The notes under the pieces are model-generated. The model ran no database searches. It had not been told where the DNA came from and was given only the letters and a program-made list of their open reading frames with translations. A program made the position numbers and the translations under genes. Positions 23,411-34,298 of a stretch of 60,000 nucleotides of DNA are shown here, in pieces; position 1 is the stretch's first letter, and every line of letters begins with the position of its first letter. The DNA comes from Nymphaea colorata (lineage: Eukaryota; Streptophyta; Magnoliopsida; Nymphaeales; Nymphaeaceae): positions 37,565,115-37,625,114 of the forward strand of contig NC_045138.2 of assembly GCF_008831285.2 (NCBI RefSeq). Direction: 5' to 3'.

Positions 23411-24117
23411 AAGTGAATGGTGAATCTGTTATTTAGAATAACCTAGCTCATTCACGAGGGATGTTTGATTCATCTTGATGGATGTTTGAGAAAGAAACAA
23501 GGAGAAAAAGGTATGGACTGATACTATAATGAAAAAATGAAAAAAAAATGAAAATGTTTGTCACCTTTGTTCTTTGTTTTTTTTCTCAACTGCATATCAC
23601 GATAGATCGAGCTCTTGTAAGTGAAATGAGTGACTTTAATCTCGAGACTCAACATTTATTTTTCATATAATAACGAGAAAGAGAGAATGCTTACAGGGGA
23701 TAAATGAGCATCACTAGCGGCCTGTAAAACGGAAAAAACAAATAACGTCAGAATGAATTTGTTAGACACAATTTTAATGTATGTGCTCAAACTTCAAATT
23801 CTCAAACCTATGGTTTGAGTAGGTTTTCCGATCCTAGGAAATTCAAACCACGGACGACATATATATATATATATATATATATATTGAAATCTTCCAACCC
23901 TTCTTGTCCAATCACTACTGCTTGAGGCTTGCATCAAGGGAATGTGATTAAATAGACTTGACGATGTAGAGGAAGGTGGATTTCTCTATCAAGTCTGGGC
24001 AGAGAAATATATACATATATATATATATATATAGAGGGAGAGAGAGAGAGAGAGATGTTTTGTTAGATACCCCAAAAATGCATCTAGATGTCGAGCAATA
24101 GCTAAGAGGACGCCCAT
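21455..24117 (-). CDS. HVA22-like (TB2/DP1/HVA22 family) ER membrane protein, complete, five coding exons
   Basis: A small ER-shaping/trafficking protein of the REEP-related TB2/DP1/HVA22 family; barley HVA22 is known as ABA- and stress-induced. Model: join(24117..24071, 23721..23695, 22274..22152, 21933..21684, 21487..21455), 480 bp, 159 aa plus stop. All junctions have GT/AG sites and keep frame. Family hallmarks by residue: [13 protein letters not shown] (22-34), [16 protein letters not shown] (38-53), [20 protein letters not shown] (67-86), [13 protein letters not shown] (87-99). After these comes a hydrophilic tail with [20 protein letters not shown] and a lysine-rich end. The hydrophobic parts fit paired re-entrant hairpins. 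The length is normal for plant HVA22 proteins. The start [16 protein letters not shown] matches known short N-termini. No disabling change is visible, so it looks functional. Confidence 0.92.
21684..21933 (-). CDS. HVA22-like gene, exon 4
   Basis: This 250-bp exon encodes the second hydrophobic hairpin ([20 protein letters not shown]), NGAAYIYEN and the [18 protein letters not shown] segment. The acceptor is aatgacag and the donor GCA|gtaagt. Confidence 0.92.
22152..22274 (-). CDS. HVA22-like gene, exon 3
   Basis: This 123-bp exon encodes [25 protein letters not shown] and [12 protein letters not shown]. The acceptor is gatcag, and the donor TG|gtaagc splits the Trp codon completed by exon 4. 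Confidence 0.9.
22275..23694 (-). other. HVA22-like gene, intron 2 (1.4 kb)
   Basis: Between microexon 2 and exon 3. It carries an (AT)n(GA)n microsatellite at 23371-23410 and no coding sequence I can recognise. Confidence 0.8.
23371..23410. repeat. (AT)n(GA)n compound microsatellite in HVA22-like intron
   Basis: About 22 bases of AT repeat run into about 18 bases of GA repeat. Confidence 0.95.
23695..23721 (-). CDS. HVA22-like gene, 27-bp microexon 2
   Basis: The acceptor is ttttacag and the donor CT|gtaagc. The exon supplies the residues PLVMLIYP plus split codons at both ends (GG|G and CT|G). These residues are needed to complete the first hydrophobic segment, and both phases match the neighbours. 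Confidence 0.85.
24071..24117 (-). CDS. HVA22-like gene, coding exon 1
   Basis: This 47-bp coding part encodes [15 protein letters not shown] plus two bases, with donor GG|gtatct. The leader upstream carries an (AG)n stretch and a TACGTGT (ACGT core at 24248-24251), which could be ABRE-like, but one such site is weak evidence. Confidence 0.85.
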
Positions 24118-25538
24118 GATGAATTCCGCTACCACCTTCCTGCCTATCTCCTTCGACGTATCGACTCTTAGATCAAACCAGTTTGATCCTTTTTGAGATA
24201 GCGATGGAGAGAGAGAGAGCGAGATCTGCATATATATATATAGATATACGTGTATACGGGAAGAAGAAGATGGAAAGGGGAAGATGAAGAAGTAGTTAGC
24301 AGCAAGGCTAAGCAAACCCAGCGTCCTTCTATTCCTAAACCTAATGGAGGGGCCAAAGGCTTCTTTCCTCCAAAACCAAGATAACGACAGAGAATGAAAA
24401 TCATTATTGAAAGCAAAAGCGAGAGTAGGAAAAAGGAAAAGGAAACCAAAGCGAAGAGCTGTATGTAGTTTTTTTCTAAAAGTAAAGAGACAGTGAATCT
24501 TGCTAGTTGGCCTTGCTTAAGGCGTTAATTGTTGCGGGCGTTAGTTATTCTTAACAACAGAGATGCAATCAAATGGTAGAATTTTGCTTTTGAAATTTTG
24601 ATTGGTTTCTTTCTGCATTGTGTGATCGAAAAGAGAAGAATTCAGCTTATTACTTCTTTATCATCGTTACATTCATCTCCATTTCCCTGTAAAGGGATTA
24701 GTCATTAATTTCCTGCATGTGCCTTTCTTGTCACAGGCCGGGAAAGAAGGAAATCAAGAAAGGATTCATGAAGCCACAAAATGCAGTTAGAATTGAAGGG
24801 AGATTCGCAATTTCCCTTACGTGAGGAATGAAACACAAGAACTCGAACTGGAAAGAGTTGGAAATCGTCATTTCCCAAATTATCTGGACATATGGAACCG
24901 GGAGAAACTTGACAAGACCCCTGGGTCAAAGTTAGACGCGTCCCAAAAATTAAGCCATTCCATCAAACTGGGCCAACATGTCGATTACGCGCACATGCAT
25001 GCGTCAAAACTTCACCAAAAGCGTTTTTTGGACGACTCAGTAAACAGTAAATTGCAGGAAATACTGAAAGCATCAACTGTCAAACACTGCAGGCCTCCAT
25101 TTTTATTACTCCCAACATTAATATTTCATGGGAATTTGAATTAGAAGATGCCAAAAGAGTACCTTCAAAGGAATATGAAATACCAACAAAGAGAAAAACA
25201 CAACAATAACGAGAAAATCAAGGCGGAATCCCTTCTACTATCAAATCTTCATGCCCTTAATAATTAAGTTCATCCTTTTTTTCAAAGCTTTATTCACCAT
25301 TAATTCTTCAAGTTTTTTCAACTATGAAACTGGCTACTAATATAAATTGTACTCTCCAAATGTATGAGCTGGACCTTAGCCAGATGGAGTGCATTTAGAT
25401 TGATTCTGATATCTGCACAGGGAAAAAAGGTTAAAAAACTGTCGCTTTCTGGAATAATAAAGAGGAGGGCGGGACCCACGCCTTCGAGGTATCAGAGGGA
25501 TGTCCTGTGCCGCCTGGGCGTCATTATTGGCGCCACGT

Positions 25539-25629
25539 CATGCTGCAGCAGCCCCCCCCATGCATGATGATACATGCATCCCATGGCATGGTACATGATG
25601 GATGATGACCATGGTGGCCATGCACCATG
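25539..25629. promoter_or_regulatory. Dense CATG / RY-motif cluster
   Basis: CATG occurs at 25539, 25559, 25563, 25573, 25582, 25587, 25594, 25610, 25619 and 25626: ten in 91 bases, nine of them within 71. Three of them are CATGCA (25559, 25573, 25619), the RY core bound by B3-domain regulators of the ABI3/FUS3/LEC2 type. A C8 run sits at 25552-25559. No adjacent gene with a fitting start is visible, so a regulatory role is inference. Confidence 0.35.
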
Positions 25630-26529
25630 TACCTACCGCTGTCAGGCACAGAACCTGCGATGGCGTACCGCGTACGGCTTTCTTCATGAAGTAAAAGTCC
25701 ATAATACCCTCGACCGCAAAAGCCAGTCCCGATGACCCCTCGTCGTCTTTTTTTTTTTTTCTTTTTGCCGAGTAGTCGAGAATGCCCATGGCCTTTGAGT
25801 GTCGGCGGTCCGACGCACTTGGCCATTCACGAACGAATAATTTTTCCTTTTCTTTTAATTAATGAAATTTTACATGCTCAAATGAACATGAAAGAAGATA
25901 TTCTAAGATCGTGTCCAAATTGTTTCCATCTTATTTGATGGATGTTCAAATTAAGTGAGTTCAAAGCCATGTGAGATTAATTATGTACAAAAGCTACACG
26001 TCAAGTCATTTTTAAAAATTAAACAGTAACTATATTTTGAGATGAGCATAAGATAGTTGGTCGATTTGGCAGAAAAATTGAATTGGTTATTAGTTTGATT
26101 CTCATACACTTATTACTGCAAATAATAATAAGAACTCAACGTCCTTAGTTGATGGATGTATACCATATTTCGCCCAAATCAATCAAGAAGGAGCTGTGAA
26201 CATTAAGGCCAAGAAAAATTGAAAGGGCTGCGGCGCTTCTTAGGATAGCTTCACTCACACGAACAGTTGATTTGAATAACCCTACGCGTATATGTCGCTT
26301 TGCAAAACCCTTATAAACTTAATCAAACGACTAATAAATATTTCACAGTGTTTTTTTTTTTTTTACGTCTATCAAGTTTGCATTAATGTTGTACGGTAAC
26401 GCGTGTCACGTTGGCACCACCCAAGATTATTGGTAGCATGTTTCAACATGATATCTATATACATATTCTGGCTACAATCATAAATTCTCAAGATACATAT
26501 TTAATTATATCGACACTCAAGATTGTTGC

Positions 26530-26707
26530 GTTTCATCAACTTATTATATTCTTACAAGGAAGTTTTGTTTCCTTTTATCTTTTGGGTAATATCGAACCCG
26601 CAATGCAAAATTAAGATCTTCCCACCCACCGAGGAGTGCAGCAAGTTGCTCCCATCTATCTTCTTGACATATACTGAACCCGACAAACTCGTTTTTGGAG
26701 ACCTACA
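26530..26707 (-). other. Unassigned possible exon
   Basis: After a tttgtag acceptor (ending at 26708) the minus strand is open through EFVGFSICQEDRWEQL, GGWEDLNFALRVRYYPKDKR and KQNF, then meets CTT|gtaaga, a strong donor-like site. The translation looks protein-like, but no family was recognised and no upstream exon in matching phase is convincing. The minus strand above it (to about 26940) has another open frame (e.g. RFSGLGIHRQEKRSQ), but the phases do not join cleanly. Confidence 0.2.
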
Positions 26708-28684
26708 AAGATCTGACGTCAGTTCTCTGGGAAAGGGTTGTTCTTAGATCTTACCTCCTTCTTTCTGGTGTGCATAGACTGTGATGATCAGCCAACTGAG
26801 GTTCTCATTTTGGAAGGCATCAAATATTTGGGACCGCTTCTCTTGTCTGTGGATTCCTAAGCCTGAGAATCTTGAGATGATGACATTTCCGAGGTGATCA
26901 AACCCCCACCCTGGTTCTTCACGGGAAGAGCAAAACTAATCAACCCCAGCATCGTAGATCAAATGGGAACATGAGAGATCTTAGCGCAAATTTGGACGCC
27001 TTAGAACTTCAGTTGATTCTGTTCACCAACTCCCACTTTTGCTAATTAAATCGAAGTCAACGAAGTTAGTCTCTATAATTTTTAGATCTCACCCTACTCA
27101 GCCTCGTTCATGTACCCGGACTAAGTAGCGGACCGACGTTATATGTGGGATAAGGACAAGATTACCTGTTCAAATGCAAATTCAGAGCCTTATTTTGTCT
27201 CCGTGTTATAAAAATCTTCGTTTCTTACCTTCTCGTCTTCCCAATTCAAAAGAAGTTTTTCTCCACCTTTCTTTGTTTCGTTGGGCCGTAATTGTTGCCT
27301 TTGAAATGACAGTGTCGGCGTAATCCTCATTCTCTAGTACGTGGATCGCGAACCTCAGACTCGGTGCATGTCATGAACCCTCGTTGGCAGGTCAGGGAGG
27401 TTTTCCGGCTACTGAACGCACAAATGCCGGAAAATTCAATGTGGTGGCTTCCTCCGTTGCCTGGTAGCTAGCCAGGTTGAACTTGGTAGAGCAGTTTAAT
27501 GGGTGGATGGGTGACTGTCTGTTGTCCAAGTAATTAGAGAAACTTGCCAATTCTAGGAAATCTCTCCCTCTCTCTCAAATTAAAGATGTACGTGGTTGAT
27601 GAGCCGATAAGCATCATCACCGCAGGTCAGTAATTGCAAAACTGTAGTTCGAGAGCACTTCCTTCCTCTCTTAATTGCTGCACAGGTACATGAAATGCTC
27701 TGCAACAAAATCTCACCAGCTTAATCCTTCAAAAGCTTGGAACTGAAGGAGAATCCCAACTTCGCCACTTTCTCTTGAAAGATGTACATCGAGCCATCGA
27801 GTTTCCAGTAGGTTCTAAGACTTCTTTATTTAACGTTGTTGAGTAGTGCAGGTAACGGCGGCAATAGACAAATGTGTGCAGTCTCGTTCTGAGGAAAGTG
27901 AGGTGGCCAATTCTGCTTCACTTGTGCGCTGTTACTACACATGCACAATTCATGACGGGATTGAAGAAAGAGATGAACAGCTCTCTTTTGGAGCATACGA
28001 ATTTCTGTAGCCTTGACGTGACATCAAGCGGCTTCCATGGTTATTTACTGTGTGCCGAGGCCAGCTGAGTACCTGTCTTAATTATGGCAGCAGCAATCTG
28101 CTGTCTAACTCATATATATGGCCCTTGTTTTTCAGCTTTTTTGCTGGTTATAAATGGAGAGTCAGGTTGGGTAGTTACAAAAGAAGAAGAAAGTTAGAGT
28201 GAGAAAAAGAGAAAATGAAATCAGTGATTGAACTTGTTATATAAACACTACCAAGTTTAATTGCTGATTTTTTATAGCTTTTTGTGTTATGAAATTTAAT
28301 CTACACATCAGTTTCTTACGTTTTTGATATGTAAATCTAAGCAGTCTAGCCATGCAGAACAGTAAGTAGGAAGCCTGCCCAAGCCAAATCTAAGGCACGT
28401 TTCTACTTCTGACAACCTAACCATGAAAATCCCTGTTGCTGAATGCATGTTTCATCGCCAACCACGACTCAGAAAGCGGGCCACATTTTATGGCTCCCAC
28501 GAAGAATGTGCCCTGTGGTGGGAAATATTATAGCCAATTAAATGCAACATTGGGAAAAGATATCCACCGACTAATATATACTTAGCCAAACTTCATTGTA
28601 AGATTTGATTCCACATGGTTCATTTGTGCAAATATCATCATCTATGCAAACACACTTTTTTTTTTTCAGGAAAAAATATATGTT

Positions 28685-28772
28685 AGTAGCTCATACACAG
28701 TTGAGGGCCGCTGTCATGAATAAGGGTGAGTAGCTCATACACAGTTGGGGGCCCCTGTCATGAATAAGGGTG
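28685..28772. repeat. 44-bp tandem duplication
   Basis: Two adjacent copies start agtagctcatacacagttg at 28685 and 28729 and differ at two positions (GAGGG/GGGGG and GCCGCT/GCCCCT). Near-identity suggests a recent duplication. Confidence 0.9.
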
Positions 28773-29396
28773 ATCTGAACAAACAACTGCAGCAGAATTG
28801 AGCATGGAGGTATATCAGTAGTTCCAACATTATCAAACTCAAACGTGGAGATACATACTTGATTTCTCTGCAAAATATAAGGGGCATGTTTGATTGCGTG
28901 GATAATCAGTCCGCTGCTCAAAGATGTCTGAAACGCATAAAACTCATTCAGATTTCTAGTTTAACAAGCATTATGTTTTTCTCAATGGACGTTTTTGTCA
29001 ATTGTCCATCGACCAAAGAAAAAAGGGTCCAACAGAAAGTCCAAATCTTTAATTGCAGTTGGATTTATGCACTCGGAAACATTTTTCCGAGAAATCAAAC
29101 ATAACTTAGTGGCATATGCAGCACATACAAATGGGCTGCATGCATGTCGACTCCCCATCTAGAGGTAGTGGCTGCTCAGCCTTTTCTTTCTTGTGCAGAA
29201 TGAGTTCTTATTCCAATTGACTGTCACTTCATGTATATCTTACATGCTAACTGCTATTTCTTTTCCCTTTTTTTAATGTTTAGTAACTCGTAGAAGGTGA
29301 AAAATAAGAGTCACAAACTGTGCCCTGCGCCATAAATTCATAATATAGCATATTGTCATCTGATTTTTGTGAACAGTTAACCGTCGGACGGACGTC

Positions 29397-29424
29397 ATAT
29401 ATATATATATATATATATATATAT
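29397..29424. repeat. (AT)n microsatellite
   Basis: Twenty-eight bases of AT repeat. Confidence 0.95.
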
Positions 29425-31283
29425 CATACATAAATATGCGTGTATGAGCTGTCAAATATAACTACCACTGACCCTTTTAAAAAAATTATTTTACATGCGT
29501 TCAACAATGCGCCGCCCGATCGTGGTGATCAGATCAGATGTCTCGTAGTAGTAGTAGTAGTAGAGTATCTATGATGGACCTTACAGTAATAACATTGCAT
29601 CAACTTATAGCCATGCCCACCTACAGTTCAGGCTTTCTCAAGCATTAATCGCCGTAGTAAGACATGGTGAAACCTTGTCATTCTACACGACAGGATGATC
29701 CCCACCCACCTCTGAACTGGGTTTTACCTCTCAAGGAGTAGTGGTCTCTCTCTTAATTAGCTGCTTCCTCGTCATATTAAAAGGAAGAAAAGGGGAGGTG
29801 GCATGTGAGGGCTGTGAAGTTAAAGCAACTGCATGGTTGACTAATCGACTGACTCTTACTATAAACAGGTTTAGCTTACATAATCTACATCAGTACCGTA
29901 TCTATTCTCACTCCAACTCGATCTTGGAATTATTGGTTATTAGCTTTCGACCAAGTGAACCTTGTCAATTCAATTTTGGGCTGGATTTAAGGACCTGAGT
30001 CAAATCAGCCAGAATTTCCCAAAATTTTCTCTAGTTGTCATAATCCCGTATGTACTAGTTGCGATTCTTTCTGAAACTATTGACTGTTTTCTGGTTGTTG
30101 GCAATCAATATTTTTGCAGCTCAAATTCCATACAAACTTAGATGCCTGCCCTACTGAAGGCGTCATTAATTAATCTGATCTTGGAATGGCAGAATTTGAC
30201 AGCACTCAAGGAAATCTGGACTTCAGAGATCAATGGAAATTCTCAAGAGAATTGTAGACATTTGTACCACATTTCTCCAGGTAGACAATTCCTTTCAATT
30301 GCTCCATCAAATGCCAAAATTTTATTGAATGTTTATATGCCAAACAAAACCACCTCTTCAAATCCCTAGATCATGGGCATAATAAACATATGCATAGGAG
30401 CTAAAAGCTGCGGTTTTAACTGATGACGATGGATATCTGATGCAGCATCCAGTAGTACCTTCGTGCACCATCTGGAAATGGCATAAACAAAACAACTTAA
30501 GAATAGAGGATGGGACAACCTCACCCTGCAAAGCTCTCTGGTGAATGTTCTGGTGTCAAAAGGAAGGCTTGCTGACGAATGCTTTAAGTTCAAAATGATC
30601 TTACATAATTATTTAGTGTGTTAAATTCATAAATACAGTCAAAAGCAAAAAATAACAGAAGAGAAGCAGCTAAGTCAATTAGAAAACAACTCGGTTATTT
30701 CAATTAGAAAGCAACTCCATTTTTCCAGGGAAATTTTTGTTTGAAAGCCCGAGGTTCCACCATTCAAATACCTGCCCAGGCTTGGCACCAGTTTGTTTTC
30801 AGAAACATATTGCAAACAAATAGTATAACGCAAAGTGCTGTCTCATAGATTATCCAAGAGCATACATACGTTGTGGAATAAAAATGATAATGATACAACT
30901 CGTTGCGGTAGATAGGCCTAACTAAAAAAGGTTCTTGCTTTGCATGGCAAGCTGGTCCATCAGGATACCTAGATTTTGCTTTTGGTGGATGGAAGAGATA
31001 TTAAAACTTTAAGTTGATAGAATGCTAGGTTCTTTTCATGGAACGAAAGCATGTTGATGCTTTGCTTCATACCAAGAAAACCAAGCTACTATCTGCAGCC
31101 TTTTGCTTGAAGGATATGGATATGGAAGTAAAAGTTCCTTTGTCACGATGCTGCAGCAGAGCCTGCCCTATAGGCTTAAAATTAAATTCCTTAATCTAAT
31201 AGGCTATGAAGAATCAATTTCTAACTACCACTGTTTCTCTAACTCAGGCATATCAGGTCTGACACTCCGAGACAAACTTGCTG

Positions 31284-34200
31284 TCAAAACTTGTAGATCC
31301 TGGCGATCTTCTTCTTAGTATCCAGTCCCTTACTTGATGACTTACCAGCAAAAGGTAACGTGGAATGAGTCAGTGTGGAGTTAATCTTATCCATCTTTTG
31401 ACCAGGTTTAAGTATGTGTTTGGCCCCTGCACTGAGCTTGATAGGCCCTGGCCTTGTCACTGGACTTGTTTTAAAGCAATTCATACTACCATATAGGCCA
31501 CTACCAACTTGTCCATCTCTGCAAATATTTAGTACAGGGGCAGAGGCATCATAGTGGAGGTATTCCTGTTGCTGCTTCTTTTTTGTAATCCCAGTCTGTG
31601 ACTTGACTGCCTCTGTTTTCCTGAAGCTTGGGGATTCAGAAGTATTGCCATTTGCATTTGCAGTCACGTTATGCTTTTTCTTGAGTTTTTTGGATTGGGA
31701 TGTGCAGTTGCTTCCAGGACGGAGACCAGACTTTCTCTTTTTGCCAATACTGCAGATGCTGCCACCACTTGCAATAAATGAACAACCAGGCTCTGAACCC
31801 GGATATCCTTGCAGGAGCTGGGGGTTGTGCAGAGAGCTGAAACTACGTGCATGTTCTGGGAAAGAATGAGATGAACTGAGATTATGTGAGGCTGATGGAG
31901 CTACCAGGCCATGATATGGTGCCAACAGTGCAGAATCGAGCCTGGGTTTATGTAAGCTGGATGAAAGTGGGGTTACAGTATATTGTTCAGAAGGTGAGAA
32001 GCCGGAGTTTGGAAGACTGCATAAGTACCGTCTGCAAGTAGGACCTGAATGAGTCTGAGAAGAAGATGGCATCTTGGGTTCCTTGATTGTTGAGCTCAGA
32101 AGCCATGGTGGCATGTATGGAGTGCTAAGACGAGGGCATGAAAATTGGAATGGTGCTTGGCAATCAGGGGTTGCTAGAGGAAGACCAATTGCAGAGGCAG
32201 TTCTATAGTTTACATGCCCAGCATGGTTGATAGCTGGAGAAGAACCAGAGAGCATGGTTGACCTTGGATGGCTCGCATGAGTAGGCTCTTTCCCTGTCAA
32301 CTGGGTTCCAGGTATTTGCATAGGGTGCTCCACTGCTGTATGGGAAGCCACAGAATGGCTCGCATTATGATATTTGGACCCAATTCTCCCCATGACAGAA
32401 GACAGTGAGTCCTTGGGAACCAATTGTGGTTTGTGATTAAACGACAAAGCAGCTAACATGGGTTCTGGCGCTGGATGAATAATCTGTTCTGGCTCCAAAG
32501 ACTGATTTCTGACCAAATTGTTAGAAACAGTAAAAGGAAGAGTATGCTGAGCTATAACTTCCTTATCTGACCACATTATAGGATCTTTTGAACCTTGGTC
32601 AACTTCACTGCTTCGACCAACTGTGACAGTTTTCCCCATCAAACGCACTGTTGGAAGAGGATCTGACTGAAATGCAGAGCCAAAGTTCTCAAGATCATTA
32701 CTTTTCTCCTTTCCTTTATGATCTAGAGATTGGTAAGTTTGTCTGGACCCAAAACCCAATAAGATCGTTGATTCCAAATCTGTTTCTGTCTGCTCCAAGT
32801 CTTTCAACTCAAGCGAATTAGATTTTGTTTGTGAAGCCACATTCAGTAAACCATTCATTTTGTGAGGCCTTTTATTTGAGAAGAATTTAAAATCATGCTT
32901 ATAGGCTCCAGGGCCATCATTTGAGTGGCCCCTATCATCCCCTGCCTCCATAGTGTTACATAATGGGAAGGTGTTGGTTGGTCCAGAAACAAGTGTGTGT
33001 TTTCTGAGGATCTGATCATGCATCTGAGTGAGACCACCGTGAGAATTTAGAGGTAAACCAATAAAATCATCATTGGCAAACCTTTCTCTGGATAATTTGA
33101 CAGTGTCAGGGATTGACTCCAAGGATTTTGTGGGCATCCAAGACTCCCTGCTTACTGGAAACAATTGGTTTAACATAGGTGCTGAACAACCCCAGGCTGT
33201 TGGATCTTTTGTAGGAAGAGCACATGAAGATTGATAATGTAGCAAGCAACTTGCAGGACCTGGCATGCCTGGCTGGATAAGATGGGGCTTTAGAAATGTA
33301 GGTCCCATGCTGGTTCCCTTGGATGAACCAGCCAGGGAAGAATTCATGCTTCTACTCAGACATGGTATAGAAACTGTCACATCAGATAGTGTAATTCTGT
33401 CTAGTGTTTGCATTCTTTTATTGACATTTGACATCCATGGAATGCTCTCCCCTGTTTGAGTTCCAACTTCTTGATTAGTTCTATCAATTGAAAGACATTC
33501 TTGCTGATTGTGATTTGCATGATGCACAGTGTACTGTAGAGAAACTGTACAGGAACTATCAGAGGCCTGATTCAAGTCTACATATTCAAGAGGAGATGTT
33601 TCTGGGACACCAGTTGAGCTTCTAGAATGACATAGAACATCGGAGTCCACTGCAACTATGTGATGGAAATCTCTGACTTGAATACTGTCATCTGGAAATC
33701 TACTTCTATCACCTTCAACAGCGAGAGCATTAGCTTTCCCAGAACCACAATCAGCATCCACATCCTTGCTAGGAAGCATAACTTCGGAAACACCGTCAGT
33801 TTCAGTTGCAAGATGAGAAGGTTTTGGAAGAGATGATGCAGACACGACTTCAGAGAATTCCTTTGCAGGTACTTTCAGTTGCAAGGTATCCATGAAAGGG
33901 TGATCCATGTCTTTCTGGCCAAGAATGTCATCCTTACCTGAAAACCTTACATGCCTGACAGATTGTTGAACCTGAGAGGTACATGAGATGCCAAGATTGT
34001 GACCCTTTTCATGGCTTGCAGAAGTTCTTTGCACAGGTGAAGCCTTAGTCTGGGTCTTTAGAATGCTATGGGATGGAAAAGCACATGATTTGTTCTGTTG
34101 ATGTTCCCAAGTTTGTTTATGTGAGTGTATTGACTTCAACCGGTCTTTCTTCAATATCTTTCTTTTGTTGGTTGAAATGTTTTTCTTGATAGCAGTGACA

Positions 34201-34298
34201 ACCACTTTTGCCTTCCCCAACTGCCTACTGCTTGATGCCTCTTTACTAGTTCCAGAAGAATGATCAGGTAAAGCTGCTCTAGGTGGTTGAAATTTTGC
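31284..34298 (-). CDS. EMF1-like gene, large terminal exon 3
   Basis: This 3015-bp uninterrupted coding exon (1005 codons including TGA at 31286-31284) follows a tttctttgccag acceptor in phase 0. The frame happens to stay open into the intron up to 34373, but the acceptor and the family phase place the exon start at 34298. An open stretch of this length cannot be chance. Confidence 0.92.
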   Translation of the reverse strand, partial: AKFQPPRAALPDHSSGTSKEASSSRQLGKAKVVVTAIKKNISTNKRKILKKDRLKSIHSHKQTWEHQQNKSCAFPSHSILKTQTKASPVQRTSASHEKGHNLGISCTSQVQQSVRHVRFSGKDDILGQKDMDHPFMDTLQLKVPAKEFSEVVSASSLPKPSHLATETDGVSEVMLPSKDVDADCGSGKANALAVEGDRSRFPDDSIQVRDFHHIVAVDSDVLCHSRSSTGVPETSPLEYVDLNQASDSSCTVSLQYTVHHANHNQQECLSIDRTNQEVGTQTGESIPWMSNVNKRMQTLDRITLSDVTVSIPCLSRSMNSSLAGSSKGTSMGPTFLKPHLIQPGMPGPASCLLHYQSSCALPTKDPTAWGCSAPMLNQLFPVSRESWMPTKSLESIPDTVKLSRERFANDDFIGLPLNSHGGLTQMHDQILRKHTLVSGPTNTFPLCNTMEAGDDRGHSNDGPGAYKHDFKFFSNKRPHKMNGLLNVASQTKSNSLELKDLEQTETDLESTILLGFGSRQTYQSLDHKGKEKSNDLENFGSAFQSDPLPTVRLMGKTVTVGRSSEVDQGSKDPIMWSDKEVIAQHTLPFTVSNNLVRNQSLEPEQIIHPAPEPMLAALSFNHKPQLVPKDSLSSVMGRIGSKYHNASHSVASHTAVEHPMQIPGTQLTGKEPTHASHPRSTMLSGSSPAINHAGHVNYRTASAIGLPLATPDCQAPFQFSCPRLSTPYMPPWLLSSTIKEPKMPSSSQTHSGPTCRRYLCSLPNSGFSPSEQYTVTPLSSSLHKPRLDSALLAPYHGLVAPSASHNLSSSHSFPEHARSFSSLHNPQLLQGYPGSEPGCSFIASGGSICSIGKKRKSGLRPGSNCTSQSKKLKKKHNVTANANGNTSESPSFRKTEAVKSQTGITKKKQQQEYLHYDASAPVLNICRDGQVGSGLYGSMNCFKTSPVTRPGPIKLSAGAKHILKPGQKMDKINSTLTHSTLPFAGKSSSKGLDTKKKIARIYKF

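Larger units (their letters stand above)
24450..31283. other. Intergenic, 6.8 kb, no confident gene
   Basis: Between the HVA22-like 5' end and the 3' end of the EMF1-like gene. It holds the CATG cluster (25539-25629), a possible exon at 26530-26707, a 44-bp tandem duplication (28685-28772), (AT)n at 29397-29424 and a (GTA)n run near 29543-29562. A charged frame at 24821-25144 on the plus strand has no recognisable motif. The last few hundred bases probably include the 3' UTR of the EMF1-like gene. Confidence 0.4.

Noticed and set aside
24821-25144. Plus-strand 107-codon charged frame
   Set aside because: It looks hydrophilic and protein-like in part but has no recognised domain, splice partner or promoter signal; frames of this length occur by chance in a window this size.
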